From assembly GCF_022695595.1 (NCBI RefSeq), contig NZ_CP074380.1, forward strand, positions 2,535,501 through 2,599,500: a stretch of 64,000 nucleotides of DNA, given 5' to 3'. Shown piece after piece: positions 20,347 to 29,338 of this stretch (positions are counted from its first letter, which is position 1; every line of letters begins with the position of its first letter). Source of the DNA: Streptomyces sp. MST-110588 (GTDB lineage Bacteria; Actinomycetota; Actinomycetes; Streptomycetales; Streptomycetaceae). A program made the position numbers and the translations under genes. The notes below the pieces were generated by a model. The model saw nothing but the letters and a program-made list of their open reading frames with translations, did not search any database and was not told the DNA's origin.

Positions 20347-21354
20347 ATGCGTCGCTACGGCAAGAACCCCGACGAGGACGACGTCCGCGTCCGCCCCAAC
20401 CGCAAGGGCAACCGCCCGCGCACCAACATCCGACCCAAGCACGAGGACGCGGCCGAGGGCCTGGTCCTGACCGTGGACCGGGGCCGGCTGACCTGTCTGA
20501 TCGACGGCCGTACGGTCACCGCGATGAAGGCCCGCGAACTGGGCCGCAAGAGCGCGGTGGTCGGCGACCGGGTCGCCGTCGTCGGCGATCTCTCCGGCGC
20601 CAAGGACACCCTCGCGCGGATCGTACGGGTCCAGCCGCGCACCTCCACGCTGCGCCGTACGGCCGACGACGACGACCCCTTCGAGCGGGTCGTGGTCGCC
20701 AACGCCGACCAACTGGCCATCGTCACCGCGCTGGCCGACCCCGAGCCGCGTCCCCGGCTCATCGACCGCTGCCTGGTCGCCGCCTACGACGCCGGCCTGG
20801 AGCCGCTGCTGGTGCTCACCAAGTCCGACCTGGCCGCACCGGACGCGCTCCTGGAGTCCTACGGGGCGCTCGGCGTCCCCTACATCGTCACCAGCCGCGA
20901 GGAACTGGCCGACGGCGGCGCGGCGGACCGGGTCCGCGAGCGGCTGCGCGGCCATATGACGGCCTTCGTCGGTCACTCCGGCGTGGGAAAGACGACGCTG
21001 GTCAACGCCCTGGTCCCGGACCGTCAGCGGGCCACCGGCCATGTCAACGCCGTCACCGGGCGCGGCCGGCACACCACCACCTCCGCGCTGGCGCTGCCGC
21101 TGCCGGACGGCTCGGGCTGGGTCATCGACACCCCGGGCGTACGGTCCTTCGGCCTGCACCACGTCGATCCGTCCCGGGTGATCCTCGCCTTCCCCGATCT
21201 CGTACCGGGTACGGAGGGCTGTCCGCGCGCGTGCAGCCACGACGAGCCGGACTGCGCCCTGGACCAGTGGGTGGCCGACGGTCACGCCGACCCGGCCCGC
21301 CTCTACTCGCTGCGACGGCTTCTGGCCACCCGGGAGCGCCGGGAAGGAGACTGA
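20347..21354 (+). CDS. rsgA: Ribosome small-subunit-dependent GTPase A
   Basis: Circularly permuted GTPase (YjeQ family) that checks 30S subunit maturation. The ATG at 20347 gives 335 residues. Motifs appear in the permuted order: G4 TKSD at 158-161, G1 GHSGVGKT at 209-216, G3 DTPG at 261-264. The C-terminal zinc site is C292, C296, H298 and C303. An OB-fold-like region occupies about residues 35-100. It is co-transcribed with aroA. Confidence 0.96.
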   Translation: MRRYGKNPDEDDVRVRPNRKGNRPRTNIRPKHEDAAEGLVLTVDRGRLTCLIDGRTVTAMKARELGRKSAVVGDRVAVVGDLSGAKDTLARIVRVQPRTSTLRRTADDDDPFERVVVANADQLAIVTALADPEPRPRLIDRCLVAAYDAGLEPLLVLTKSDLAAPDALLESYGALGVPYIVTSREELADGGAADRVRERLRGHMTAFVGHSGVGKTTLVNALVPDRQRATGHVNAVTGRGRHTTTSALALPLPDGSGWVIDTPGVRSFGLHHVDPSRVILAFPDLVPGTEGCPRACSHDEPDCALDQWVADGHADPARLYSLRRLLATRERREGD

Positions 21355-21468
21355 TCGCAGGTGTCCGGCAGTTGATCGCACAGGTTTGCTGCCACACAGC
21401 CGAGGTAAATGCATAATCACACCGGAGCCAAGGCGAAGCGGTCACCGACTTTACGGAGGCAAGGGGAC

Positions 21469-21792
21469 ATGGCGTGGCTGCTCGTCGTGGTCGCAGGTCT
21501 GCTGGAGACGGGCTTCGCGGTCTGTCTCAAGCTCTCCCACGGCTTCACCCGGCTCTGGCCGACGATCGCCTTCGCGGCCTTCGCCCTGGGCAGCTTCGGC
21601 CTGCTCACGCTGTCCCTGCGCAAGCTGGACGTCGGTCCGGCATACGCGGTGTGGACGGGCATCGGCGCCGCCGGTACCGCCATCTACGGCATGGTCTTCC
21701 TCGGTGACCTGGTGTCCACCCTCAAGATCGTCTCGATCTCCTTCGTCATCATCGGCGTCATCGGCCTCCAGCTCTCGGGGTCGGCGCACTAG
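21469..21792 (+). CDS. sugE: Small multidrug resistance family exporter, Gdx/SugE type
   Basis: A 107-residue four-helix membrane protein. The ATG at 21469 is preceded by GGAGG at 21455-21459; the open frame extends further upstream without function. The conserved proton-coupling glutamate is E13 (GLLETGFAV). The sequence KLSHGFTRLWP and the block GPAYAVWTGIGAAGTAIYG match the guanidinium-exporting SugE/Gdx branch rather than EmrE. I looked for a guanidine riboswitch in the 114-base leader and could not recognise one. It is convergent with the TetR-family gene. Confidence 0.9.
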   Translation: MAWLLVVVAGLLETGFAVCLKLSHGFTRLWPTIAFAAFALGSFGLLTLSLRKLDVGPAYAVWTGIGAAGTAIYGMVFLGDLVSTLKIVSISFVIIGVIGLQLSGSAH

Positions 21793-21863
21793 ACCCTGTC
21801 GTTCGCGCCGGTCCGGGAGCCGGAGTTCCCGCGCCAAACCCCGGAAGGGGTACGTAGGCCCGG

Positions 21864-22676
21864 TCAGCCGGCCGGGCCGCCGCGGCGGGACAGGCGGGCG
21901 AAGGCGTCCCGCACGAGCCGGTTGACCTCCTCGGGCTCGGTGGGGGCCACGACGCAGGACAGGGTCAGCCGGGCCGCCGTCGCGCAGGCCGTGCCGAGTT
22001 CGGGCAGGTCCTCTTTCGGCCAGTCGGCCTCCAGCGCCGCCACCGCGCGGTCACAGAACCGGCCGACCAGTTCGGAGGGCCCCGGCAGCGGCCCCTCGGA
22101 CCAGGGCGCCGCCCGCTGCCCGGGAACGCCGGATGCCGGGCCGCCGGAACTGCCGGTAGCACCTGGACCACCGGTGGCATCTGGACCGCCGGTGCCACGG
22201 GGCCCGGTGGCACCACCGGGAGCGCCGGTGGCACCGGACCCGCCGGAGCCGCCCGCTTCCCGCCGGTACCAGGGCGCCCGGCCGGGTTCCGACACGCCCG
22301 GCCCGGACATCTCTTCCGTGACCGCCGGCGCGGGCAGCCGCTCGCTCCAGCAGCCGGTCAGCACGGCCCGTACGAGCGGATTGGCGCGGGCGGCGTGCAG
22401 CATCCAGGCCGCCGCCGCCACGACCCGGCCCTCGGCGTCGTTCTTCGCCGCGGGCGCCGACTCCTCCAGCGCCCGCTCCACACCCGTCAGATAGCTCTCC
22501 GTCTCCCGCCGCACCAAGGCCCGGGCCAGCCCTTCTTTACTGCCGAACTCGTTGTAGAGGGTCTGCCGGGACACCCCCGCGGCGGCTGCGACGTCGACCA
22601 TCCGTACGCCCGCCCACGGCCGGTCCGCGAGCGCCGCGTAGGCGGCGTCCAGTAAGGATTCACGCGCTGTAGGCAT
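21864..22676 (-). CDS. TetR-family transcriptional regulator with a collagen-like Gly-rich insertion
   Basis: A 270-residue protein from the ATG at 22676, which has GGGAGG at good spacing. The N-terminal helix-turn-helix is clear (MVDVAAAAGVSRQTLYNEFGSKEGLARALV, about residues 26-56). The ligand domain is split by an unusual Gly/Thr/Ala/Pro tract at about residues 141-186 with Gly-X-Y-like periodicity. The remaining helices (ELVGRFCDRAVAALEADW, ARLTLSCVVAPTEPEEV) follow in frame. It is divergent from hisN and convergent with the sugE-type pump, which could be a target, but no operator was identified. Confidence 0.88.
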   Translation of the reverse strand: MPTARESLLDAAYAALADRPWAGVRMVDVAAAAGVSRQTLYNEFGSKEGLARALVRRETESYLTGVERALEESAPAAKNDAEGRVVAAAAWMLHAARANPLVRAVLTGCWSERLPAPAVTEEMSGPGVSEPGRAPWYRREAGGSGGSGATGAPGGATGPRGTGGPDATGGPGATGSSGGPASGVPGQRAAPWSEGPLPGPSELVGRFCDRAVAALEADWPKEDLPELGTACATAARLTLSCVVAPTEPEEVNRLVRDAFARLSRRGGPAG

Positions 22677-22818
22677 GATCGCCTCCCAGGCCGCCCGGCC
22701 CATACGGCCGGTGTGCGCACAGAATTGACTGCTCATCAGGGGCTGTCAAGGGTCCGTACGGGTTCCCCGCACCCGCGCCGTGTGGCTCGCCGCGCACCCC
22801 AATCGATACTGTTCGCAC

Positions 22819-23622
22819 ATGCCCGACTATCACGATGACCTCCGTCTCGGCCACGTCCTGGCGGATGCCGCGGACGCCGCGACCATGGAACGGTTCAAGG
22901 CCCTCGACCTGAAGGTCGAGACCAAACCGGACATGACGCCGGTGTCCGAGGCCGACAAGGCCGCCGAGGAACTCATCCGTGGTCATCTTCAGCGCGCCCG
23001 GCCCCGGGACGCCGTACTCGGCGAGGAGTTCGGCAGCGAGGGATCGGGCCCGCGACGCTGGATCATCGATCCGATCGACGGCACGAAGAATTATGTCCGC
23101 GGCGTGCCGGTGTGGGCCACGCTCATCGCGCTGATGGAGCGCGGGGAGAACGGTGACCGCCCGGTCGTCGGTGTGGTCTCCGCACCCGCGCTCAACCGCC
23201 GCTGGTGGGCCGCCGACGGGCTGGGGGCGTATACGGGACGTAGTCTGACCTCGGCTTCCCGGCTGACGGTGTCCCAGGTGGCGCGCGTTCAGGACGCCTC
23301 GTTCGCGTATTCCTCGCTCACCGGATGGGAGGAGCGCGGCAGGCTTCCCGGCTTTCTCGAACTCAGTCGCGACTGCTGGCGTACTCGTGGGTACGGTGAC
23401 TTCTGGTCGTACATGATGGTCGCCGAGGGCGCGGTGGACATGTGCGCGGAACCGGAACTCTCGCTGTGGGACATGGCCGCCTGTGCGGTCGTCGTACAGG
23501 AAGCGGGCGGGCGCTTCACCGGACTGGACGGCGTGCCGGGCCCGCACAGCGGAAACGCGGCGGCCTCCAACGGCCTGCTGCACGAGGAGCTGCTGAACTA
23601 CCTCGGCGACGGACGGCGCTGA
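22819..23622 (+). CDS. hisN: Histidinol-phosphatase of the inositol monophosphatase family
   Basis: Last phosphatase step of histidine synthesis, as shown for the Streptomyces IMPase-type HisN. The ATG at 22819 gives 267 residues. Metal-binding motifs are present: GEEFG (E69, E70), [13 protein letters not shown] (D84 and D87) and [18 protein letters not shown] near the C-terminus. Its position close to aroA matches the S. coelicolor gene order as I recall it. A broader inositol-phosphatase function cannot be excluded from sequence alone. Confidence 0.87.
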   Translation: MPDYHDDLRLGHVLADAADAATMERFKALDLKVETKPDMTPVSEADKAAEELIRGHLQRARPRDAVLGEEFGSEGSGPRRWIIDPIDGTKNYVRGVPVWATLIALMERGENGDRPVVGVVSAPALNRRWWAADGLGAYTGRSLTSASRLTVSQVARVQDASFAYSSLTGWEERGRLPGFLELSRDCWRTRGYGDFWSYMMVAEGAVDMCAEPELSLWDMAACAVVVQEAGGRFTGLDGVPGPHSGNAAASNGLLHEELLNYLGDGRR

Positions 23623-23900
23623 GCGGGCGCAGGGCGGGCGGCGCAGGGTGGGCGGCGCAGGGCCGGACGGCCCCTGGTGCCGCTGAGCGGAGCGGCGCGT
23701 CCGGCCGGAAACCGGCGCCCGGAAGCACACAACCGGCGAAGAGCTCCTCACGCGCCCCTTGTTGCGGTCGCTACGTCATGTGAACATGAGAAACCCCTAG
23801 CTTGTGAACTTGTGCATGCCTTGGCGGCTCTCAGTGCCTTCCCACGCCTTTCGGGCCGGCGTGCACACGGACCGGTTCAACAAGGAGGTGGCTCCACTCC

Positions 23901-24332
23901 ATGCCCATGTACGTCCGCAACGCCATGAGCACGGTGGTCCTCACCATCGGACCCGCCCATACGCTTCGCCAGGCGGCCCGTCTGATGGCGGCCCGCCGGG
24001 TCGGCGCGGCCGTCGTCCTCGACACGGACACCAGCGGGCTCGGGATTCTCACCGAGCGCGACATCCTCAACTCCCTGGGCGCGGGAGAGAACCCCGACCG
24101 GGAGACCGCCGGCGCCCACACCACCGCCGACGTCGTCTTCGCCGCGCCCGAATGGACGCTGGACGAGGCCGCGGACGCCATGGTGCACGGCGGGTTCCGT
24201 CACCTGATCGTCCTGGACGGCCTGGAGCCGGTCGGCATCGTCTCGGTGCGCGACATCATCCGGTGCCGCTCCACCGTCCGCGAAGGCGCGAGCACAAGCG
24301 CGGGTGCCCAGGTGAGCCCGATACCGGCCTGA
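23901..24332 (+). CDS. Tandem CBS-domain protein
   Basis: A 143-residue soluble protein made of two CBS modules, about residues 5-60 (VGAAVVLDTDTSGLGILTERDIL) and 75-125 (FRHLIVLDGLEPVGIVSVRDII). Such proteins bind adenine nucleotides and regulate partners; no partner is encoded next to it. GGAGGTG at 23884-23890 is the likely ribosome site, and a second ATG six bases later is possible. Its last codons and stop lie inside a 17-bp repeat array (24320-24438), so the C-terminal tail may vary between strains. Confidence 0.87.
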   Translation: MPMYVRNAMSTVVLTIGPAHTLRQAARLMAARRVGAAVVLDTDTSGLGILTERDILNSLGAGENPDRETAGAHTTADVVFAAPEWTLDEAADAMVHGGFRHLIVLDGLEPVGIVSVRDIIRCRSTVREGASTSAGAQVSPIPA

Positions 24333-24438
24333 ACCCGATACCGCTCTGGGCCCGGTACCAGACTGAACCTGATACCGGACCGAGCCCAACACCGGACTGA
24401 GCCCGACACCGCTCTGAGCCCGACACCGCTCTGAGCCC
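24320..24438. repeat. Seven-copy 17-bp degenerate tandem repeat
   Basis: Seven consecutive 17-base units approximating GACACCGCTCTGAGCCC start at 24320, 24337, 24354, 24371, 24388, 24405 and 24422. The last two are identical. The first unit contains the stop codon of the CBS gene. Confidence 0.85.
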
Positions 24439-24489
24439 GTCCGGCCGCCCCCGGCGCAGCCGGCGCCGCAAAGGGCCGGCGCACCGGGA

Positions 24490-24557
24490 GGCCGGGTACG
24501 CGAAGAGGCCGGGTACGCGAAGAGGCCGGGTACGCGAAGAGGCCGGGTACGCGAAGA
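24490..24557. repeat. Four-copy perfect 17-bp tandem repeat
   Basis: GGCCGGGTACGCGAAGA is repeated four times without change (24490, 24507, 24524, 24541), followed by a partial GGCCGG. The repeat end forms the left arm of the katA terminator, so each copy could act as an alternative stem arm. Confidence 0.93.
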
Positions 24558-24588
24558 GGCCGGAGCCCCTTGGCGTCCGGCCTCTTCG
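24552..24588. terminator. Terminator between CBS gene and catalase
   Basis: A 13-base stem (24552-24564 pairing with 24576-24588, core GAAGAGGCCGGA/TCCGGCCTCTTC) with an 11-base loop. It lies 20 bases beyond the catalase stop and between convergent genes, so it may work in both directions. Confidence 0.85.
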
Positions 24589-24607
24589 GTCTTACGGCAA
24601 ACGCTGA

Positions 24608-26071
24608 TCAGCCACGCAGGGCCTGGACAGCGGCTTCCAGCCGCTTGCCGTAGTCCGGGTCCGCCTTGCGGAAGTTCTCGATCGCGCGCTGCGCGATGTC
24701 ATCCCGGGAGACCTTGGCTATGAAGCCCGCGAGGTTCCCGATCAGGCGCTCCTTCTCGTCCTCGGACATCAGCCGGTAGAGGTTCCCGGCCTGCACGAAG
24801 TCGTCGTCCTCGGCGTGCGAGGGCGCTTCGTGGTTGCCGGTGTAACCGGTCACCGCGGAGGCCTGCCACAGCGCCTTACCGGTCTCGGCCGGCCCGGCGA
24901 AGCTGTTCGGCTCGTAGTTCTTGGCCCTGCCGTGGCGGCCGTCGTACATGTAGCCGTCCCGGCCGTAGGTGCGCGCCTCGGTGGCGTGCGGGCGGTTCAC
25001 CGGCAGATGGTCGGCGTTGATGCCGACGCGGTAGCGGTGGGCGTCGGCGTACGCGAACAGCCGGCCCTGGAGCATCTTGTCGGGCGAGGGGCCGATGCCC
25101 GGCACGAAGTGGTGCGGGGAGAAGATCGCCTGCTCGACCTCGGCGAAGACGTTCTCCGGGTTGCGGTTGAGCTCCAGCTTGCCTATCTCGACCAGCGGGT
25201 AGTCCGCGTGCGGCCAGACCTTGGTCAGGTCGAACGGGTTGAAGCGGTAGTTCGCCGCCTCGGCCGCCGGCATGATCTGCACGTACACGGTCCAGGTGGG
25301 GAAGTCACCGCGCTCGATGGCCTCGCGCAGGTCCCGCTGGTGGCTGTCGGGGTCCTCACCGGCGAGCTTGTTGGCCTCGTCCTGGGTGAGGTTCTTGATG
25401 CCCTGGTCGGTCTTGAAGTGGTACTTGACCCAGAAGACCTCGCCGGCCTCGTTGTTCCACTGGAAGGTGTGCGAGCCGAAGCCGTCCATGTGGCGGTAGG
25501 ACGCCGGGATGCCGCGGTCACCGAACAGCCAGGTCACCTGGTGGGTGGCCTCCGGCGACAGGCCCCAGAAGTCCCAGACGTTGTCCGCCTCCTGCGAGCC
25601 GGTGTACGGGTCGCGCTTCTGGGTGTGGATGAAGTCGGGGAACTTGATGGCGTCCTTGATGAAGAAGACCGGGGTGTTGTTGCCGACGAGGTCGTAGTTG
25701 CCCTCTTCGGTGTAGAACTTCAGCGCGAAGCCGCGCGGGTCACGCACCGCGTCCGCCGAGCCGAGGTTGCCGGCCACGGTCGAGAAGCGCAGGAACGTCT
25801 CGGTCTGCTTGCCGACCTCGGAGAGGAACTTCGCGCGGGTGTACTTGGTCACGTCGGCGGTCACCGTGAACGTGCCGTACGCACCGGCGCCACGGGCGTG
25901 GACGACGCGCTCCGGGATGCGCTCGCGGTTGAAGTGCGCGAGCTTCTCGATCAGGAGCTGGTCCTGGATCAGACCCGGGCCGCCGACGCCGGCCGTCTCG
26001 CTGTTCTGGTTGTCCGCGACCGGAGCCCCGGCCTCCGTCGTCAGCGGTCCGGTGGTGCTCTGTACCGACAC
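24608..26071 (-). CDS. katA: Monofunctional heme catalase (small-subunit type)
   Basis: Decomposes hydrogen peroxide. The GTG at 26071, with AGGAGG upstream, gives 487 residues. Active-site residues visible: H58 in [13 protein letters not shown]131 in [10 protein letters not shown], and the proximal heme ligand Y341 in [10 protein letters not shown] with R337. Length and motifs place it with small-subunit clade 3 catalases. It is divergent from a Fur-family gene, and the promoter spacer carries a palindrome typical for such regulators, as in the catA-catR pair of S. coelicolor. That gives peroxide-inducible expression by inference. Confidence 0.96.
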   Translation of the reverse strand: MSVQSTTGPLTTEAGAPVADNQNSETAGVGGPGLIQDQLLIEKLAHFNRERIPERVVHARGAGAYGTFTVTADVTKYTRAKFLSEVGKQTETFLRFSTVAGNLGSADAVRDPRGFALKFYTEEGNYDLVGNNTPVFFIKDAIKFPDFIHTQKRDPYTGSQEADNVWDFWGLSPEATHQVTWLFGDRGIPASYRHMDGFGSHTFQWNNEAGEVFWVKYHFKTDQGIKNLTQDEANKLAGEDPDSHQRDLREAIERGDFPTWTVYVQIMPAAEAANYRFNPFDLTKVWPHADYPLVEIGKLELNRNPENVFAEVEQAIFSPHHFVPGIGPSPDKMLQGRLFAYADAHRYRVGINADHLPVNRPHATEARTYGRDGYMYDGRHGRAKNYEPNSFAGPAETGKALWQASAVTGYTGNHEAPSHAEDDDFVQAGNLYRLMSEDEKERLIGNLAGFIAKVSRDDIAQRAIENFRKADPDYGKRLEAAVQALRG

Positions 26072-26118
26072 GTGCGCCTCCTGAGTCGTCTGCCTGCCCT
26101 TGGCTTGCGCCGCTATGA

Positions 26119-26146
26119 ATCCTACATTGGACTTTGTCTAAGTCAA
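26119..26146 (-). promoter_or_regulatory. katA promoter with overlapping Fur-family operator
   Basis: Minus-strand -35 TTGACT (26146-26141) and -10 TAGGAT (26124-26119) are 16 bases apart. The plus-strand 15-mer TTGGACTTTGTCTAA (26127-26141) is a 7-1-7 inverted repeat of the PerR/Fur type and fills the spacer up to the -35, so a bound repressor would block the promoter. Confidence 0.72.
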
Positions 26147-26228
26147 GATGTTCCCGAAACTCGTACCCGATCCGGTCATGGACGAGCCACTGCTACCCTG
26201 GGGCATATCTGACTGATAGGTGATTGGC

Positions 26229-26645
26229 ATGAGTGACCTGCTGGAACGACTCCGGGGACGCGGCTGGCGGCTGACCGCGCAGCGACGCGTCGTCGCCGAG
26301 GTCCTCAACGGGGACCACGTCCACTACACCGCCGACGAAGTGCACGCGCGGGCCGCGGAGCGGCTCCCGGAGATCTCCCGCGCCACCGTCTACAACACCC
26401 TGGGCGAGCTGGTCTCCCTCGGGGAGGTGATCGAGGTGAGCACGGACGGGCGGGCGAAACGTTACGACCCCAACGCCCACCACGATCACCAGCACCTGGT
26501 GTGCTCGCGGTGCGGCACCATACGGGACGTCCATGTACACGGCGACCCCCTGGCCTCACTCCCGGAGCCGGAGCGCTACGGCTTCCACATCTCCGAGGTG
26601 ACGGTCACCTACCGCGGCATCTGCCCCACCTGCAACACCGACTGA
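26229..26645 (+). CDS. catR: Fur-family (PerR/CatR-like) metalloregulator
   Basis: A 138-residue regulator from the ATG at 26229, with AGGTGA just upstream; a GTG nine bases earlier is an alternative. The N-terminal winged helix (RLTAQRRVVAEVL, ISRATVYNTLGELV) is followed by the His-rich metal site (HHDHQH at 84-89) and two structural zinc pairs, C92/C95 and C132/C135. Its divergence from catalase and the palindrome in the katA promoter point to peroxide-sensing repression, as for CatR. Distinguishing CatR from other Fur paralogues needs comparison with the genome's full set. Confidence 0.88.
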   Translation: MSDLLERLRGRGWRLTAQRRVVAEVLNGDHVHYTADEVHARAAERLPEISRATVYNTLGELVSLGEVIEVSTDGRAKRYDPNAHHDHQHLVCSRCGTIRDVHVHGDPLASLPEPERYGFHISEVTVTYRGICPTCNTD

Positions 26646-26880
26646 CCGGCGGGGGCCGCCCGGCGGCGCCCGCCCACGTCAACGGCCGGTCCCGTTTCCG
26701 TACGGACCTTCCTCCTGGACGGGACCGAGCAGACCGATCCCGACGCGTCGCCGCGTCCTGCTCCCCCGCCCGGCCCCGCGCTGCCGCAGCCGCTGCCGCG
26801 CGACCTGATGCGCCCGATACGCCCCTTCGCCCGGGAAGCCTGGAGGGCCCGGACGGCGCTCGGACCCTTCCGCATACGAC

Positions 26881-26912
26881 GAAGGCCCGGATCCTTGAGG
26901 ATCCGGGCCTTC
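26881..26912 (-). terminator. Terminator of the first initiator tRNA gene
   Basis: A 14-base perfect stem (26881-26894 with 26899-26912) closed by the loop TTGA, starting nine bases beyond the tRNA 3' end on the minus strand. Confidence 0.88.
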
Positions 26913-26920
26913 GCCTTCAG

Positions 26921-26994
26921 TAGCGGGGACAGGATTTGAACCTGCGACCTCTGGGTTATGAGCCCAGCGAGCTACCGAGCTGCTCCACCCCGCG
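26921..26994 (-). tRNA. Initiator tRNA-fMet (CAT), copy 1
   Basis: A 74-base cloverleaf beginning CGCGGGGTGGAGCAGC, with anticodon loop CTCATAA. Initiator features are clear: the first acceptor pair is mismatched (C1 opposite U72), and three consecutive G-C pairs sit next to the anticodon loop. The CCA end is not encoded. The identical gene occurs at 29265-29338. Confidence 0.95.
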
Positions 26995-27130
26995 TCGTTG
27001 TGTCTCCACTGTAGCCTCCGGCCGCCGACCAGCGCAAATCACGGCCGCACGGCCCGCCCACGGACCTGCGCCGAGCGGCCGGCCGACCGTCCCTGCCTCT
27101 CCCGTACCTTCTCCCTGCCTCCCCATGCCC

Positions 27131-29035
27131 CTACGCGGTCAGCTCCTCCTGAAGGGCCTCCAGAAGGCGCGCCGCCCGCTGCGCCACCTCCGGCGGCCCG
27201 GACTCCACCGCCCGCGCGCACCAGCGGTGCCCCTCGGCCAGTGCGCCGCGCCGGGCGGCGAGCAGCGCCAGCCGCAGGGCCGCGCGGCCGTGGCCCGCCT
27301 CGGCGGCCCGGGTCCACCACAGCGCCGCCTCGGGCAGACTGCCCTCACGGGCCAGCAGCAGCCCCAGGTTGAAGGCGCCGTTGCGGCTGCCGGCCTCGGC
27401 CGCCGCGCGGTACCACTGCGCCGCCTCGACCACGTCCCCCCGGGCCGCCGCGAACATGCCGACCCGCACCTGGGCGCGCCGGTGGCCCTGGTGGGCGGCC
27501 CGCTCGTACCACCGGGTGCTCTCGTTGTCGTCCCGGCCGCCCGTCTCGCCCGCCCTGCGGTCCAGGAGGTCGGCCAGCCGGAACGCCGCCTCGGCGCTGC
27601 CGCCGTCCGCCGCGCAGCGCAGATGGCGCTCGGCCGCGGCCAGGTCCCCCTCGCGCAGGTGCACGATGGCGACCTGGAGCGCCGCCTCGGTGTGTCCGGC
27701 CGCCGCGGCCCGCTCGTACCACTGATGGGCCGTACGGTCCTCACCGCGCCCGGCGTAGAGGATGCCGAGGTTGAAGGCGGCGTCCACGCTGCCCGCCTCG
27801 GCCGCCTTGGAGAACCACGGCTCGGCGCCGGCGGAGTCGCCGCGCTGGAGCAGCAGGACGGCGAGCGCGTTGGCGGCCTCGCGGTGCCCTGCGTAGGCGG
27901 CCTTGCGGTACCACGGCTCGCCGAGCCCGGCCCGGCCCTGCTCGGCGCAGAGCAGGCCGATGTTGTACGCGCCGTTGACGTCCCCCGCCTCAAGGGCCGC
28001 GCGGTACCAGCGCTCGGCGGTCTGGGTCTCGCCGCGGTCGGCGTGCAGCGCGCCCAGCGCGTTGGCGGCGTTGCCGTCACCGTCCTGGGCCGCCCGGCGC
28101 CACCACTCGGCGGCGCTCTCGTCGTCCCCCGCGTCGCGCAGCAGGAAGCCCAGCGCGCAGGCCGCGCGCGCCTCGCCGCCCTTGGCCGCGCACAGGTACC
28201 AGCGGCCCGCCTCCTGGGTGTCGCCCCGCTCCTCCAGGAGGGTGCCCAGGTGGAGGGCGGCCCGGCGGTGGCCGCGGGCGGCGGCCTGGCGGTACCACTG
28301 CTCGGCCTCGGCGGCCCGGGAGCGCTCCGGGCCGGCCGCGAAACGGCCCGTGTCCGTCGCCGCCGCGCTCTCCCCGAGCACGCCCCGCTCGTCCAGTACG
28401 CCCCGCTCGTCCAGCAGGCCCCGTTCCGTGGGCGTGCCGCGGACGTCCAGGGCGCGCGCGAGACGGTACGCGGCTTCGCGGTGGCCGCGTTCGGCGGCGG
28501 CCCTGAACCAGCGTTCGGCGTCGCCGTCGCCGCGGTGCTCCAGGAGGTCGGCCAGGGCGTACGCGCCCAGGCAGTGCCCGGACTCGGCGGACTGGCGCAG
28601 CCAGTACTCGGCGGCGGGCTCATCGCCCCGCTCGCGGTAGTGGCGGCCCAGGGCGTGGGCGGCGGCGGCGGAGCCCGCGACGGCCGCAATGCGCCACCAG
28701 TCGGCGGCCTCGTCGGCGTATCCGCGCTGGTGGAGGAGGACTCCCAGGTTGTTGGCGGCGGCCCGGTCGCCGGCGGCGGTGGCGGAGCGCAGGTACGGTT
28801 CGGCACTGTCCAGGTCGCCGCGGCGCAGCAGCAGCGCGCCCAGCGCGCTCATGGAGGCGGTGTCACCGGTCTCGGCGGCCCGCCGGTACTCGGACTCGAT
28901 CACGGCGTCGGAGGTGTCGGCGGCTTCCGCGGCGTCCATCGCGTCCAGCGGCATCTCGGATGCGCGCCCGTCGTCGGGCGCGTGCACCAACCGACCTGTC
29001 TCCAACAGCCTTGCCTTGTCCCCCATGAGGGCCAT
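27131..29035 (-). CDS. Sel1-like/TPR repeat protein
   Basis: A 634-residue protein built from about 14 Sel1-type helical repeats of 34-36 residues. Recurring pattern: AEPWF-KAAEAGS-DAAFNLG-LY--RG, e.g. AAEAGSVDAAFNLGILYAGRGEDRTAHQWYERAA. Near residue 200 an irregular insert (GLLDERGVLDERGVLGE) carries a short internal duplication, mirrored by repeated CTCGTCCAG in the DNA near 28390-28420. Sel1 proteins are scaffolds; no catalytic residue is visible and there is no signal peptide. An ATG at 29026 is an alternative start. The gene lies alone between the two duplicated tRNA-fMet modules. Confidence 0.88.
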   Translation of the reverse strand: MALMGDKARLLETGRLVHAPDDGRASEMPLDAMDAAEAADTSDAVIESEYRRAAETGDTASMSALGALLLRRGDLDSAEPYLRSATAAGDRAAANNLGVLLHQRGYADEAADWWRIAAVAGSAAAAHALGRHYRERGDEPAAEYWLRQSAESGHCLGAYALADLLEHRGDGDAERWFRAAAERGHREAAYRLARALDVRGTPTERGLLDERGVLDERGVLGESAAATDTGRFAAGPERSRAAEAEQWYRQAAARGHRRAALHLGTLLEERGDTQEAGRWYLCAAKGGEARAACALGFLLRDAGDDESAAEWWRRAAQDGDGNAANALGALHADRGETQTAERWYRAALEAGDVNGAYNIGLLCAEQGRAGLGEPWYRKAAYAGHREAANALAVLLLQRGDSAGAEPWFSKAAEAGSVDAAFNLGILYAGRGEDRTAHQWYERAAAAGHTEAALQVAIVHLREGDLAAAERHLRCAADGGSAEAAFRLADLLDRRAGETGGRDDNESTRWYERAAHQGHRRAQVRVGMFAAARGDVVEAAQWYRAAAEAGSRNGAFNLGLLLAREGSLPEAALWWTRAAEAGHGRAALRLALLAARRGALAEGHRWCARAVESGPPEVAQRAARLLEALQEELTA

Positions 29036-29221
29036 CGTTGCACCACCCGTAACCCGGGTACACCTGGTATACCGCAGCCAGTGAGGTCACTTCAGCGTTT
29101 TGTCGACTTCCCGACACAGAGACAAGTCAAACACGAGTGAGCCCACTTCCCGACCCGGACCCGGCCGCTCCCCCGCACTTCCATGGCACATCGGTAACGC
29201 CCCGGCAGCGCATCCGCACAT

Positions 29222-29259
29222 GACGAAGGCCCGGATCCTTGAGGATCCGGGCCTTCGTC
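29222..29259 (-). terminator. Terminator of the second initiator tRNA gene
   Basis: A 17-base perfect stem (29222-29238 with 29243-29259) with loop TTGA, just beyond the tRNA 3' end. It is the extended version of the hairpin at 26881. Confidence 0.88.
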
Positions 29260-29264
29260 TTCAG

Positions 29265-29338
29265 TAGCGGGGACAGGATTTGAACCTGCGACCTCTGGGT
29301 TATGAGCCCAGCGAGCTACCGAGCTGCTCCACCCCGCG
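29265..29338 (-). tRNA. Initiator tRNA-fMet (CAT), copy 2
   Basis: Identical in sequence to the gene at 26921-26994, including the C1/U72 mismatch and the three G-C pairs of the anticodon stem. CCA is not encoded. Confidence 0.95.

Larger units (their letters stand above)
26878..27009. repeat. 132-bp direct repeat containing tRNA-fMet and terminator, copy 1
   Basis: The stretch 26878-27009 matches 29222-29353 over 132 bases with a single difference (C versus T just after the hairpin). It covers the terminator, the whole tRNA and about 15 bases upstream of the tRNA. Confidence 0.95.

Noticed and set aside
21355..21468. Guanidine riboswitch in front of the sugE-type gene
   Set aside because: Looked for the conserved ykkC, mini-ykkC and ykkC-III cores and could not find them; a covariance-model search would settle it.
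24320..24557. CRISPR-like array
   Set aside because: Units are contiguous 17-bp tandem repeats without spacers, and no cas genes are present.
24815..26212. 465-codon open frame antisense to catalase
   Set aside because: Val/Arg/Gly-rich shadow of a clearly conserved gene on the other strand; no domain and no start signal.
26936..29140. 734-codon open frame opposite the Sel1-repeat gene
   Set aside because: Its repeats only mirror the Sel1 repeats on the minus strand, and it also runs through a tRNA gene.
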